Positions 1 to 8,598 of a stretch of DNA of 50,390 nucleotides are shown in pieces. Origin of the DNA: Paracoccus shandongensis (GTDB lineage: Bacteria > Pseudomonadota > Alphaproteobacteria > Rhodobacterales > Rhodobacteraceae); contig NZ_JAFLRK010000024.1 in NCBI RefSeq assembly GCF_017315735.1, positions 1 to 50,390 of the forward strand, in the 5' to 3' direction. How positions within the stretch are numbered: position 1 is the first letter of the stretch; each line of letters starts with the position of its first letter. The translations under genes were made by a program, and so were the position numbers. Under the pieces are notes generated by a model. That model saw nothing but the letters and a program-made list of their open reading frames with translations, was not told where the DNA came from and searched no databases.

Positions 1-601
1 GGCGTCGGAACCCGAACCGCTGGCCGAGCCCGAGCGGCAGCCGCGCGCCCCCGTGTCGCCGCGTCCCGTGCCCCGCCCCGTGGCCGAGGCCCGCGCCCCC
101 GCCCCGCGCACTGATGCCCCCGCCCCGGATCCCGTCGATGCCGACACGCTGATCCGGGCGCTGAACTTTCCCGACGGGCCCGACGATGCGCAGGCCATCG
201 CCGCGCTGCGCCGCGCCTTGCAGGACGCCGATCATGCCCGCGTGCTGCGCGCGGCGCAGGACGTGGTGACGCTGCTGGCGGGCCAGGATCTCTACATGGA
301 CGACCTGCCGCCCGAGCCTGCGCCCCCCGCCGTCTGGCGGCGCTTTGCCGAAGGCGCGCGGGGCAGCGCCGTGGCGGCGCTTGGCGGCATCCATGACGGC
401 ACGGCGCTGGACATCGCCGCCGCCCTGCTGGAGCGCGACGAGATCTTCCGCGACACGGCGCATCACTTCCTGCGCCATTTCGACGCCATGCTGACGCGGC
501 ACCTGCCGGACATGGACGATGCGCAGATCGCGGTGCTGGCCGAAACGCGGTCGGCGCGCGCCTTCATGCTGCTGGGCCGGATCGCCGGGGTCTTTGGCTG
601 A
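1..601 (+). CDS. C-terminal part of an unidentified protein (truncated by the window edge)
   Basis: The reading frame is open from base 2 to the TGA at 599-601, about 199 residues. A GTG at 53 could start it, but the codons before it encode the same Pro/Ala/Glu-rich low-complexity sequence as those after it, so the true start most likely lies outside the window. Residues up to about 45 look like a disordered linker. The rest (about 130 residues) is a compact, probably all-helical domain rich in Ala, Leu, Arg and Asp. I do not recognise the family and assign no function. The stop abuts the stop of the convergent GNAT gene (TGATCA). Confidence 0.6.
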   Translation, partial: ASEPEPLAEPERQPRAPVSPRPVPRPVAEARAPAPRTDAPAPDPVDADTLIRALNFPDGPDDAQAIAALRRALQDADHARVLRAAQDVVTLLAGQDLYMDDLPPEPAPPAVWRRFAEGARGSAVAALGGIHDGTALDIAAALLERDEIFRDTAHHFLRHFDAMLTRHLPDMDDAQIAVLAETRSARAFMLLGRIAGVFG

Positions 602-1084
602 TCAAAGCGGGCGGCGCAGGATCGCCACCGGACCCGACCAGGGCCAGCCGTAACGGCCCCGGCCGATCTCGGCAAAGCCGGCCGCCGCATAAAAGGCCAG
701 GGCCGGGCGGTTGCGCAAGGCAACCTCGGCCCGCAGGCCGGGGCGGCCGCTGCGGCAGGCGATCCCGGCTGCGGCCTCCAGAAGCGCGCGGCCGGTGCCG
801 TGGCGCGGGCGGTCCACCACCAGCCCGTCGATCACCAGATCCGGCGTTGCGGGCGCGGGCCTGAACAGCAGCCGGGCCAGCACCGGCGTTTCGGCCAGAA
901 AGCCCCCCTCGTGGTCGCGAAAGCCCGCCACGCCCGCCAGTCGGCCGTCCGGCCCGATGGCGGCGATGCCGTGGCAGGCGCGGATGCCGGGCGCCCTGCC
1001 CCGGCCCAGGGGGGCAAAGGCTTGCCACCACAGGCGGGCGGCCTCGCGCAGGTGCCGGTCGGGGATGGGGGACGTGATCTGCAC
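602..1084 (-). CDS. GNAT family N-acetyltransferase
   Basis: A cytoplasmic acetyltransferase of the GNAT fold, which moves an acetyl group from acetyl-CoA to an amine; the substrate cannot be told. The C-terminal half shows the acetyl-CoA-binding segment with an R-x-x-G-x-G-R-A pattern (RPRHGTGRALLEAA) and then the typical ALAFYAAAGF motif of the last helix and strand. I chose the GTG at 1084 (160 aa) because it follows an AAGG-type ribosome binding site and leaves 68 bp to divergent azlC. The longer frame reaching 1165 would overlap azlC. It converges on the upstream gene with adjacent stops. Confidence 0.75.
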   Translation of the reverse strand: MQITSPIPDRHLREAARLWWQAFAPLGRGRAPGIRACHGIAAIGPDGRLAGVAGFRDHEGGFLAETPVLARLLFRPAPATPDLVIDGLVVDRPRHGTGRALLEAAAGIACRSGRPGLRAEVALRNRPALAFYAAAGFAEIGRGRYGWPWSGPVAILRRPL

Positions 1085-1152
1085 CCGGCCTTGCCTTATC
1101 CTTGCGCGTCGTGCAACGAAGGTGCCGCGATCCGATCCGAAGCGAAAGCCCC

Positions 1153-1917
1153 ATGTCGCCGACACCCCGCCCCCGCCCCGACGCCCGGCAACCCCTTGCC
1201 GACGGCGCGACGCCTTCCAGCGGCCAGATGTTCCGGCGCGGCGCGGTGAAGTCCCTGCCCTTCCTGATCGTGATGATCCCCTTCGCGCTGCTGTTCGGCG
1301 TCGTCGCGCTGGAGGCGGGGATGGACGTGGCCCAGGTGCTGGGCTTTTCCGTGCTGGTGCTGGCAGGCGCCTCGCAGTTCACGGCGGTGCAGCTGTTGTC
1401 CGACAACGCCCCGGTGATCGTCGTGATCCTGTCCTGCCTGGCGGTGAACCTGCGGATGGCGATGTATTCGGCGTCCCTGGTGCCCTGGCTGCGCGACGCG
1501 ACGGCCCCGCAAAAGGCCTGGGTCGCCTATGCGCTGGTCGATCAAAGCTATGCGCTGTCCATCCAGGAATACGAGGCCAATCCCCGCATGGCCCTGCGCC
1601 AGCGGCTGGCCTTCTTTGCGGGCGTGGTGACGGTGGTCTGCCTGCCCTGGATGGTCTTTTCCTGGCTGGGGGCCACGGTGGGCCGGGCCATCCCCGACGA
1701 CATCGCGCTGGATTTCGCCATGCCGATCACCTTCCTGGCGATGATCGCGCCGATGCTGCGCACGCCCGCGCATCTGGCCGCCTGCTTTGTCGCCGTCCTG
1801 GGATCGCTGCTTCTGGCGGGACTGCCCTCGGGCCTCGGCCTGCTGATCGCGGCGCCCATCGGCATGGCGACCGGCGCCGCGGTCGAGGCCTGGACGGGGC
1901 GGAGGGCGCGGGCATGA
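1153..1917 (+). CDS. azlC: AzlC family branched-chain amino-acid exporter, large subunit
   Basis: Inner-membrane protein of 254 aa with several hydrophobic segments. It forms the large subunit of the two-component AzlCD exporter, which removes branched-chain amino acids in characterised members. Family hallmarks are seen: the early AGASQFTAVQLL segment and NLRMAMYSASLVPWL near the middle. The ATG at 1153 is preferred over an upstream GTG at 1102 because the extra residues are Arg-rich and unlike the family. The first ~25 residues are a Pro-rich cytoplasmic tail. The stop overlaps the azlD start (ATGA), so the two subunits are translationally coupled. Confidence 0.88.
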   Translation: MSPTPRPRPDARQPLADGATPSSGQMFRRGAVKSLPFLIVMIPFALLFGVVALEAGMDVAQVLGFSVLVLAGASQFTAVQLLSDNAPVIVVILSCLAVNLRMAMYSASLVPWLRDATAPQKAWVAYALVDQSYALSIQEYEANPRMALRQRLAFFAGVVTVVCLPWMVFSWLGATVGRAIPDDIALDFAMPITFLAMIAPMLRTPAHLAACFVAVLGSLLLAGLPSGLGLLIAAPIGMATGAAVEAWTGRRARA

Positions 1918-2246
1918 CGAACGGCACGTCCGATCTGACCGTCTGGCTGGTGATCGTGGTCCTGGGGATCGGCACGTTCCTGATCCGCTGGTCCTTCCTG
2001 GGCACGCTGGGCGACAGGGAACTGCCGGAATGGGTGCTGCGGATGCTGCGCTATACGCCGGTGGCGGTGCTGCCCGCGCTGGTCGCGCCGCTGGTGGTCT
2101 GGCCCGCCGCGACCGGGGGCCAGCCCGATCCGGCGCGTATGGCCGCCGCCACGGTCACGGTGGCGGTCGGCCTGTGGACGAAGAACATGATCGGTGCCAT
2201 CCTGGCGGGCGCGATCACGCTGTTCGGCCTGCTCTACATGTTGTAG
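1914..2246 (+). CDS. azlD: AzlD domain protein, small exporter subunit
   Basis: Small membrane protein of 110 aa with about three to four hydrophobic segments, the partner of AzlC. The start ATG overlaps the azlC stop by four bases. The sequence shows the AzlD-type TFLIRWSFL segment and RMLRYTPVAVLPALVAPL, followed by a hydrophobic C-terminus. Together with AzlC it should export branched-chain or related amino acids. Its last codons lie in a short palindrome shared with the end of the convergent lipoprotein gene, so the two coding regions overlap by 13 bp. Confidence 0.85.
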   Translation: MTNGTSDLTVWLVIVVLGIGTFLIRWSFLGTLGDRELPEWVLRMLRYTPVAVLPALVAPLVVWPAATGGQPDPARMAAATVTVAVGLWTKNMIGAILAGAITLFGLLYML

Positions 2247-2857
2247 CCGACGATCCTGCCGTCCTTCTGGCGCAGCAGCACGTCGTGGTTGTTGGCGGGA
2301 TCGCCGTCCATGTGCCGCTTGGACTGCACGCCCGGCAGCGTCAGGAACCAGTTGCGCAGCTTCAGGGGCGAAAACCCGGTCGGCGCGTTTTCGAACCCCG
2401 GCACGCGGCGCAAGGCCTTGCCGGTGTTCACCGCGCAATAGCTCTTGGGCGAGGCGCCCTGCTGTTCCACCGCGCGGATGGCGGCATCGGCGACCTCTCG
2501 GCTGACAAGGACCGTATCCTCGGCCACCCAATAGGTCTTGCGGGCGTGGTAGTCGATGTAGAAGTGCTTGAAGTTGTCGGTGATGCCATACAGCACGTCG
2601 TTGCGTTCGGGGATGCGCGGATGTTCCCAGCTTCCCGCCGGGTCATAGATGACCCGCTGGCTGCCGTTGATCATCAGCCCCGAATGGCCGCCCTCGCCGC
2701 GCGGGATGCCGATCACCGTCAGCAGCGTGATCGAGGGCGGCTCATCGGACACGAAGCGCGCGGCGCGCAGCTCCTCGTCCGAATCCCAGACTTTCTGCGC
2801 CCCGCAGGCGGCAAGGGCGGCAGGCAGCGCCGCCGCAAGGAAGACCCGTCTTTTCAT
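2234..2857 (-). CDS. Predicted lipoprotein of unknown function
   Basis: 207 aa with a clear lipoprotein signal: basic MKRRVF, a hydrophobic Ala/Leu core and a lipobox LAAC with Cys at residue 19, so it should be lipid-anchored after processing by Lsp. The mature part has no domain I can name. It contains the segment GGHSGLMINGSQRVIYDPAGSW with a conserved-looking His and Ser, then a Cys in SYCAVNTG. The GGHSGL/SYCAVNTG layout could fit a papain-like or NlpC-like fold, but that is only a guess. It overlaps the 3' end of azlD tail to tail. Confidence 0.65.
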   Translation of the reverse strand: MKRRVFLAAALPAALAACGAQKVWDSDEELRAARFVSDEPPSITLLTVIGIPRGEGGHSGLMINGSQRVIYDPAGSWEHPRIPERNDVLYGITDNFKHFYIDYHARKTYWVAEDTVLVSREVADAAIRAVEQQGASPKSYCAVNTGKALRRVPGFENAPTGFSPLKLRNWFLTLPGVQSKRHMDGDPANNHDVLLRQKDGRIVGYNM

Positions 2858-2873
2858 GGAAATCGTGCCCGGA

Positions 2874-3029
2874 TCAGCTGTTGACCAGGGCCATGAAGAT
2901 CAGGACCAGGATCGACAGGATCGCGACCCAGGTGGCGAACCTGATGAAGCCCGCGAAGGTCTTTTTCTGTTCGGTGATGTCCATGGTGCCGATCTTGTGC
3001 TCGGTGGTGTCGTGGTGATGCGTGGCCAT
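2874..3029 (-). CDS. aa3-type cytochrome c oxidase subunit IV (small proteobacterial type)
   Basis: A 51-aa peptide starting [14 protein letters not shown] with the family signature [12 protein letters not shown] and one C-terminal transmembrane helix ending ALVNS. This matches the short bacterial aa3 oxidase subunit IV family (COX4_pro_2), a single-helix accessory subunit at the edge of the oxidase. The start is fixed by a strong AGGAGG about 7 nt before the ATG at 3029; the longer frame upstream is not family-like. The gene sits alone, away from the main oxidase subunits, as is common in this family. The preceding MBL gene ends 53 bp upstream of its start. Confidence 0.88.
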   Translation of the reverse strand: MATHHHDTTEHKIGTMDITEQKKTFAGFIRFATWVAILSILVLIFMALVNS

Positions 3030-3081
3030 AGGCTGCCTCCTGTCCGGTTTGCCCTTGCGATAGCGGATCCCGCCCGCCCTG

Positions 3082-4104
3082 TCACGCCCCCCACAGCACC
3101 GCGCCGCCATCCTGTCCCACGGCGGTCACGGTCCCCAGGCGGCGCAGGTGGTTCACATGGGCCACGGCCTCGACCAGGGCCAGCCCGAATTCGTCCCTGC
3201 CGATGCGGCGCTTGAACAGGATGTCGAAGCAGCCGACCGCCGTGCGCGGGCCGTCGCGCAGCGCGGCGGTCATGCGGTCCAGCGCGCCGTGGTGGTTGTC
3301 GATCAACTGCCGTAGCCGCGTGGGCAGGCCGGTGAAGGGCAGCTTGTGCCCGGGCAGGACCAGGTGCCGCGGTTCGGCCAGATCCGCCATGCGGTGGCAA
3401 CTGTCCAGCCATTCGCCCACGGGATCGGCCTCGGGCTCGGTCGGATAGACCCCCAGGTTCGGCGAGATCGAGGGCAGCAGCTGGTCGCCCCCGATCACCA
3501 GGTCGTCGTCCAGAGACCAGAAGGTCGCATGGCAGGGCGCGTGGCCATGGCCCATGGCGATGCGCCAGCGGCGGCCCCCGAAGCCGACCTGCTGGCCGTC
3601 GGTCAGGCGGGTGAAGCCCAGCGGCAGCGGATGGACCACGTCGGCGAAGTTGAAGGGCCGTTCCGCCGCGCGCCTTTCCAGCAGGTCGGCGGGCATCCCG
3701 GCGCGGCGCCAGAAGGCCAAGGCCTCGGGCGTGGCGCGGTCCTGCCGGTCCAGCACCAGCATCCGCGCGGTCAGCCAGGCGGTGCGGCTCATCCACAGGT
3801 CCGCGCCGTCGCGGTCCATGAACCAGCCCGCCAGGCCGATATGGTCGGGGTGGTGATGGGTGCCGATCACGCGCCGGATGGGCCTGCCCGCCAGCGGTCC
3901 GGCCAGCAGCGCGGCCCACACCTCGCGGCTGGCCGGCGTGTCGAAGCCGGTATCGACCAGCGTCCAGCCACAGCCCTCGTCCAGCGCATAGACGTTGACA
4001 TGATCCAGCGCCATCGGCAGGGGCAGGCGCATCCACAAGACGCCCGGCGCGACCGTCACGGCCTCGCCAAGGGCGGGCGGGGTGTCGAAGGGATAGCCGA
4101 TCAC
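3082..4104 (-). CDS. MBL-fold metallo-hydrolase
   Basis: 340 aa with the metallo-beta-lactamase fold. The metal-binding motif THHHPDH is at residues 82-88 (H-x-H-x-D-H), preceded by the usual LVDTG strand at 49-53. A later His (GHGHAPCH) and Asp (IGGDQLL) complete a two-metal site. The long C-terminal region ending with a winged-helix-like segment ([13 protein letters not shown]) fits the LACTB2-like group of thioester or nucleic-acid hydrolases. The GTG start overlaps the stop of the acyl-CoA dehydrogenase gene (GTGA), so the two are coupled. That suggests, but does not prove, action on an acyl-CoA or related ester. Confidence 0.85.
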   Translation of the reverse strand: MIGYPFDTPPALGEAVTVAPGVLWMRLPLPMALDHVNVYALDEGCGWTLVDTGFDTPASREVWAALLAGPLAGRPIRRVIGTHHHPDHIGLAGWFMDRDGADLWMSRTAWLTARMLVLDRQDRATPEALAFWRRAGMPADLLERRAAERPFNFADVVHPLPLGFTRLTDGQQVGFGGRRWRIAMGHGHAPCHATFWSLDDDLVIGGDQLLPSISPNLGVYPTEPEADPVGEWLDSCHRMADLAEPRHLVLPGHKLPFTGLPTRLRQLIDNHHGALDRMTAALRDGPRTAVGCFDILFKRRIGRDEFGLALVEAVAHVNHLRRLGTVTAVGQDGGAVLWGA

Positions 4105-5798
4105 GCCGCGACTTCGCCGGCAAGGGCCGCGTCGCTGATGGCCGCCAGGTCGTCCAGCCCCGCCACGGCCTCGGCCAGGTCGGAGGCATGGCGCGGTAGC
4201 ACGCGGGCCATGAACACGCGCGCCAGCGCCCGATGCGATTCGCCCCCAGCCTGGACCGCGCGCAGGTGGTAAAGCCCGCCCAGCACCCGCGCAAAGGCGG
4301 TCAGATAGGGCACCGCGCCCGCGAAGCGTTCGGGCAGGTCACGGTCCAGCAGCGCATGGGTCGCCTCGCGCAGCGTCTCGGCCGCCTGCCACAACTGGTT
4401 CGCCCATTGCGGATGATCGGCCTGCGCGGCCTTGGCCCCATCCGCGACCTCGTCCAGCAGGCGCAGGGCGGCGTCGCCCCCGTCCGACAGCTTGCGGCCG
4501 ACCAGGTCCATTGCCTGGATGCCGTTGGTGCCTTCATAGATCGGCGTGATGCGCACGTCGCGCAGATACTGGGCCGCGCCGGTTTCCTCGACATAGCCCA
4601 TGCCGCCATGGACCTGCACGCCGATATCGGCCACGCGGCAGCCGACATCGGTCCCGTAGGCCTTGGCGATGGGCGTCAGGAAGGCCGCGCGGGCGGCGTG
4701 GACGGGATCGCCTGTGGCCCGTTCCAGGTCGATGGCGGTCGCGCAGGCAAGGCCGATGGCGCGGGCGGCAAAGACCTCGGCCCGGGCGGTGGCCAGCATC
4801 CGGCGCACGTCGGGGTGCTGGATGATCGGTCCCATCTGGTTGCGGTCGGCCGCATAGGCCACGGCCTGCTGCAACGCGGCCTCGGCCACGCCCACGCCCT
4901 GCATCCCCACGCCAAGACGGGCGACGTTCATCATCGTGAACATCGCGGCCATGCCCTTGTGTTCGGCGCCCACCAGCCAGCCGGTCGCGCCCTCGAAGCT
5001 CATCACGCAGGTGGGGCTGCCGTGGATGCCCAGCTTTTCCTCGAGGCTCACGACCTTGAGGCTGTTGGCCACCCCCGGATTGCCCCGGTCGTCGGGGATC
5101 AGCTTCGGAACCATGAACAGGCTGATGCCCCTGGTGCCCTTGGGCGCGCCCGGCAGGCGGGCCAGCACCAGGTGGCAGGTGTTTTCGGTCACGTCGCTGT
5201 CGCCCCAGGTGATGAAGATCTTCTGCCCCGTCACCCGCCAGGTGCCGTCGCCCTGCGGTTCGGCCTTGGTCACCAGCGCGCCCACGTCGCTGCCCGCGCC
5301 GGGTTCGGTCAGATTCATCGTTCCCGACCATTCGCCGGAAATCAGCTTCGGCAGATAAAGCGCCTTCAGCTCGTCGCTGGCGTGATGCTCCAGCGCCTCG
5401 ATCTGGCCCTGGGTCAGCAGGGGGTTCAACTGCAAGGCCAGGCAGGCGCCCGACATCATTTCGGCCACCGCCATGTTCAAGGCCTGCGGCAGGCCCATGC
5501 CGCCGTGTTCAGGGTCCGCGGCCAGCCCGATCCAGCCGCCCTCGGCGATCGCCCGGAACCCCTCGGCAAACCCTTGCGAGGACCGGACCCGGCCGTTTTC
5601 CAGCACCGCCGGGTGGTCGTCGCCCATCCGGTTCAGCGGCGCCAGGACGTTGGTGGCAAGCTTGCCCGCCTCGGCCAGGATGGCGGATGCGGTCTCGGGC
5701 GTCGCCTCGGCGAAGCGGCCGGTCCGGGACAGGTCGGAAAAGGGCACGACATGGTTCAGGATGAAGTCGATCTGCGCGACCGGCGCCTTGTAGCTCAT
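4101..5798 (-). CDS. Acyl-CoA dehydrogenase, DmdC-like family
   Basis: 565-aa FAD enzyme that introduces a C2-C3 double bond into acyl-CoA. Domains in order are an N-terminal extension, the helical N domain, the beta domain (MNLTEPGAGSDVGAL and KIFITWGDSD, flavin and substrate contacts), the C-terminal helical domain (QVHGGMGYVEE and IYEGTNGIQAMDLVGRK) and a further C-terminal extension. The Glu in YEGTNGIQ aligns with the catalytic base of the large ACADs, which include 3-methylmercaptopropionyl-CoA dehydrogenase DmdC. The substrate cannot be set: DMSP-derived thioester or ordinary fatty acyl-CoA. The ATG follows GGGGGAG. The gene is divergent from sua5. Confidence 0.88.
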   Translation of the reverse strand: MSYKAPVAQIDFILNHVVPFSDLSRTGRFAEATPETASAILAEAGKLATNVLAPLNRMGDDHPAVLENGRVRSSQGFAEGFRAIAEGGWIGLAADPEHGGMGLPQALNMAVAEMMSGACLALQLNPLLTQGQIEALEHHASDELKALYLPKLISGEWSGTMNLTEPGAGSDVGALVTKAEPQGDGTWRVTGQKIFITWGDSDVTENTCHLVLARLPGAPKGTRGISLFMVPKLIPDDRGNPGVANSLKVVSLEEKLGIHGSPTCVMSFEGATGWLVGAEHKGMAAMFTMMNVARLGVGMQGVGVAEAALQQAVAYAADRNQMGPIIQHPDVRRMLATARAEVFAARAIGLACATAIDLERATGDPVHAARAAFLTPIAKAYGTDVGCRVADIGVQVHGGMGYVEETGAAQYLRDVRITPIYEGTNGIQAMDLVGRKLSDGGDAALRLLDEVADGAKAAQADHPQWANQLWQAAETLREATHALLDRDLPERFAGAVPYLTAFARVLGGLYHLRAVQAGGESHRALARVFMARVLPRHASDLAEAVAGLDDLAAISDAALAGEVAA

Positions 5799-5909
5799 CT
5801 GCTCCCCCCTTGGCGCCTTGGCAATCGGGCCGGGCGCAACTATTCAGACTGGTGTTCCGGCCATTTTAGGGGGGTTCGGACAAGGCTCAACCGAAACCCG
5901 GCGTCACGG

Positions 5910-6857
5910 ATGCAGACCGAAAGATTGTTGCCAGACCAGATGGGCCTGGCCCGCGCGGCGATCCTGCTGGCGGGGGGCGCGGTCGTGGCGATCCCGACGG
6001 AAACGGTCTATGGCCTGGCGGGCGATGCGAAGAACGGCCAGGCGGTCGCGCGGATCTACCAGGCCAAGGGGCGGCCTTCCTTCAACCCGCTGATCGTGCA
6101 TGTCCCCGACCTGGACACGGCCCGGACCATCGCCGATCTCTCGCCCGAGGCCGAGAGGCTGGCCGCCGCCTTCTGGCCCGGCGCGCTGACCCTGGTGCTG
6201 CCCCTGCGCGCGGATGCGGGCATCGCCTCGCTGGTCACGGCGGGGCTGCCCACGGTCGCCCTCCGCGTGCCCGCCCACCCGGTCGCGCAGGCCCTGCTGC
6301 GCCTGACCGGGCCGCTCGCCGCGCCATCAGCCAACGCCTCGGGGCGGATCAGCCCGACCAGCGCGGATCATGTGCTGGACCCCGACGGCGGCCTGGACGG
6401 ACGCATCGCGGCGGTGCTGGATGCCGGTTCCTGCCCGGTGGGCCTGGAATCCACCATCATCGGCTGGCCCGATGGCCGCGCCACCCTGCTGCGCCCCGGC
6501 GGCATTCCCGTGGAAGCCATCGTGGACGCCTTGGGCCATCCGCTGGACGATCACCACGCCGACCCCGCCGCCCCGAACGCGCCGGGCCAGTTGACCAGCC
6601 ACTACGCCCCGCAGGCCGCGCTGCGCCTGAATGCAACCGATCCCGCCCCCGGCGAAACCCATGTCGCCTTTGGCCAGGCCGGCCCCTTCACGCTGTCAGA
6701 AACCGGCGACCTGACCCAGGCCGCCGCGCGCCTGTTCGACACCCTGCGCCGCGCCGACCGCGAGGGCCGCCCCATCGCCGTGGCCCCGATCCCCGACCAC
6801 GGCTTGGGCGCCGCCATCAACGACCGCCTGCGCCGCGCCGCCGCCCCTCGGGGCTGA
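5910..6857 (+). CDS. sua5: L-threonylcarbamoyladenylate synthase (Sua5 type)
   Basis: 315 aa. It makes threonylcarbamoyl-AMP from threonine, bicarbonate and ATP, the first step of the t6A37 modification of ANN-decoding tRNAs. The N-terminal YrdC domain (about residues 10-200) shows IPTETVYGLAGDA, KGRPSFNPL, FWPGALTLVL and SAPSANASGRISPT. A C-terminal Sua5 domain follows after GQLTSHYAPQ, which separates this long form from TsaC-only enzymes. I took the ATG at 5910, which puts YrdC near the N-terminus. The gene converges on the glutamate-type dehydrogenase gene, with a hairpin repeat between them. Confidence 0.9.
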   Translation: MQTERLLPDQMGLARAAILLAGGAVVAIPTETVYGLAGDAKNGQAVARIYQAKGRPSFNPLIVHVPDLDTARTIADLSPEAERLAAAFWPGALTLVLPLRADAGIASLVTAGLPTVALRVPAHPVAQALLRLTGPLAAPSANASGRISPTSADHVLDPDGGLDGRIAAVLDAGSCPVGLESTIIGWPDGRATLLRPGGIPVEAIVDALGHPLDDHHADPAAPNAPGQLTSHYAPQAALRLNATDPAPGETHVAFGQAGPFTLSETGDLTQAAARLFDTLRRADREGRPIAVAPIPDHGLGAAINDRLRRAAAPRG

Positions 6858-6860
6858 TAG

Positions 6861-6933
6861 CCCTTTCACTTTGGCCCAAATATCCCGCAGGGGGAAATCC
6901 GCCGTCAGGCGGATGGGGGACGCGAAGTCCCCC
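6861..6933 (-). repeat. Stop-anchored hairpin repeat, copy A
   Basis: Starting 3 bp after the sua5 stop, the + strand reads CCCTTTCACTTTGGCC, then CAAATATCCC, then a 7-bp hairpin ATCCGCC/GGCGGAT and a second hairpin GGGGGAC-GCGAA-GTCCCCC at 6915-6933. The same blocks recur after other stop codons in this window (copies B, C, E, F, G). The site lies between two convergent genes and may act in 3'-end formation, but there is no long U run. Confidence 0.7.
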
Positions 6934-6941
6934 TGCCCCGC

Positions 6942-8369
6942 TCACAACCCCAGCGAGCCATAGACATTGGCAATCCGCCGGATCGCCACGACATAGCCCG
7001 CGGTGCGCATGTCATCGACCTTGGGGTTCGACATCCACACGTCCTTCATCTTCTTGAAGGCCTCGCGCATCGTGTCGTCCAGGCCCGAGCGGACCAGATC
7101 CAGCTCGTCCGCGCCATGCAGGAAGGCCTCCTTGAAGCCGCGCGCCAGCTCGAAATTCGTGCCCGTGTCGGCCGAGATCCGCTCCAGCTCCTCGACCAGC
7201 ATCCGGGCGCGGGCCTCCTCGTGGCGGCGCTCCAGGCGGCCCAGGCTGATCTGCGACAGGTTCTTGACCCATTCGAAATAGCTGACCGTCACGCCGCCCG
7301 CGTTGGCATACATGTCGGGGATGATGACGATCCCCCTGCGCTTGAGGATCTCGTCCGCATCCGCCGTGATGGGACCGTTGGCGGCCTCGATGATCAGCTT
7401 GGCGCGGATGCGCTCGGCATTGCCGTCGTGGATCACGCTTTCCACCGCCGCCGGGATCAGGATGTCGCACTCATCCTCCAGCGCGGCCAGCCCGTTCTCG
7501 CGGTAATCGCCGCCGATGAAGCCCTTGACGCCCCCGGTCGCGCGGATATGGCCGCGCAGCGCGTCGATGTTGATGCCCTGCGGGTTCGTGATCGCGCCGT
7601 CGCGTTCGATCACGGTCGTGACCAGGGCCTTGTCCTCGACCGACAGGAACTGCGCCGCGTGATAGCCGACGTTGCCCAGGCCCTGCACGATCACCCGCTT
7701 GCCCGCCAGCCCGCCTTCCAGGCCCGCCTTCTTCATCACGTCCGCGTGGCGGAAGAACTCGCGCAGCGCGTATTGGACGCCCCGGCCCGTGGCCTCGACC
7801 CGGCCCTCGATCCCGCCCGCATGGCGCGGCTTGCCCGTGACGCAGGCCTTGGCGTTGATGTCGTCGGGATGCAGCCGCTTGTAGGCATCGGCCATCCAGG
7901 CCATCTCGCGCTCGCCCGTGCCCATGTCCGGCGCCGGCACGTTCTGGGACGGAGAGATCAGGTTGCGCCGCGACAGCTCATAGGTGAAGCGGCGGGTGAT
8001 GCGCTCCAGCTCGTCCTCGTTCCAGGCGCGCGGGTCGATGCAAAGCCCGCCCTTGGACCCGCCGAACGGCACCTCGACCAGCGCGCATTTATAGGTCATC
8101 AGCGCGGCCAGCGCCTCGACCTCGTCCTGCGTCACGTCGGGGGAATAGCGGATGCCGCCCTTCACGGGCTCCATGTGTTCGGAATGGACCGAGCGATAGC
8201 CGGTGAAGGTGTGGATCTGCCCGCGCAGACGCACCCCGAAGCGCACCGTATAGGTCGAGTTGCAGACCCGGATCTTTTCCTCAAGCCCCGGTTGCAGGTC
8301 CATCAGGCCCGCCGCATGGGTGAACATCCGCTCGACCGAATCGCGGAAGGATGTGTGGGGGATCGTCAT
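6942..8369 (-). CDS. Glu/Leu/Phe/Val family dehydrogenase, probably glutamate dehydrogenase
   Basis: 475 aa. It interconverts glutamate and 2-oxoglutarate plus ammonia, or acts on a related amino acid. The N-terminal dimerisation and substrate domain has KGGIRYSPDV and VPFGGSKGGL, in which the Lys is the catalytic residue of the superfamily. The Rossmann domain follows with VIVQGLGNVG near residue 230 and AANGPIT. The NANGGVTVSYFEW-type segment appears here as NAGGVTVSYFEWVKN. Cofactor preference is not clear from sequence. A GGAG ribosome binding site precedes the ATG. It is divergent from a TetR gene with an inverted repeat between them. Confidence 0.9.
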   Translation of the reverse strand: MTIPHTSFRDSVERMFTHAAGLMDLQPGLEEKIRVCNSTYTVRFGVRLRGQIHTFTGYRSVHSEHMEPVKGGIRYSPDVTQDEVEALAALMTYKCALVEVPFGGSKGGLCIDPRAWNEDELERITRRFTYELSRRNLISPSQNVPAPDMGTGEREMAWMADAYKRLHPDDINAKACVTGKPRHAGGIEGRVEATGRGVQYALREFFRHADVMKKAGLEGGLAGKRVIVQGLGNVGYHAAQFLSVEDKALVTTVIERDGAITNPQGINIDALRGHIRATGGVKGFIGGDYRENGLAALEDECDILIPAAVESVIHDGNAERIRAKLIIEAANGPITADADEILKRRGIVIIPDMYANAGGVTVSYFEWVKNLSQISLGRLERRHEEARARMLVEELERISADTGTNFELARGFKEAFLHGADELDLVRSGLDDTMREAFKKMKDVWMSNPKVDDMRTAGYVVAIRRIANVYGSLGL

Positions 8370-8455
8370 CGGCAGCTCCTGAACAACTTCGCCGGTAGGG
8401 TGACGAAGGGGAAGCTATGCCAGCCGGGCAGCGGGTGCCAACCCCGAACTGAACA

Positions 8456-8476
8456 AAAACGAGGCATTTTCGTTTT
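8456..8476. promoter_or_regulatory. Perfect 7-bp inverted repeat, candidate operator
   Basis: AAAACGA, a 7-nt spacer and TCGTTTT lie in the 229-bp region between the dehydrogenase gene (start 8369) and the TetR gene (start 8599). The AT-rich palindrome stands out in GC-rich DNA and has the size of a TetR-family operator. The link to this regulator is inferred from position only. Confidence 0.4.
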
Positions 8477-8598
8477 GCCGGTCCCCGGACCGTGATGCCA
8501 TTGCGCCACGATCGGCCTTCATGCGGCAGCGCCACCTTGCAATCAGGGATTGAACCCGGCGGGCAAGCTGCTAGCAAAGCCTGATTTGGACCTTGAAG

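Noticed and set aside
564..1406. Long reading frames on the strand opposite azlC and GNAT
   Set aside because: Arg/Pro/Gly-rich translations with no motif; shadows of real genes caused by high GC.
8390..8440. Sigma-54 promoter (TTGGCAC...GC) before the glutamate-type dehydrogenase
   Set aside because: The GG-to-GC distance is 8, not 10, so it does not meet the -24/-12 rule.
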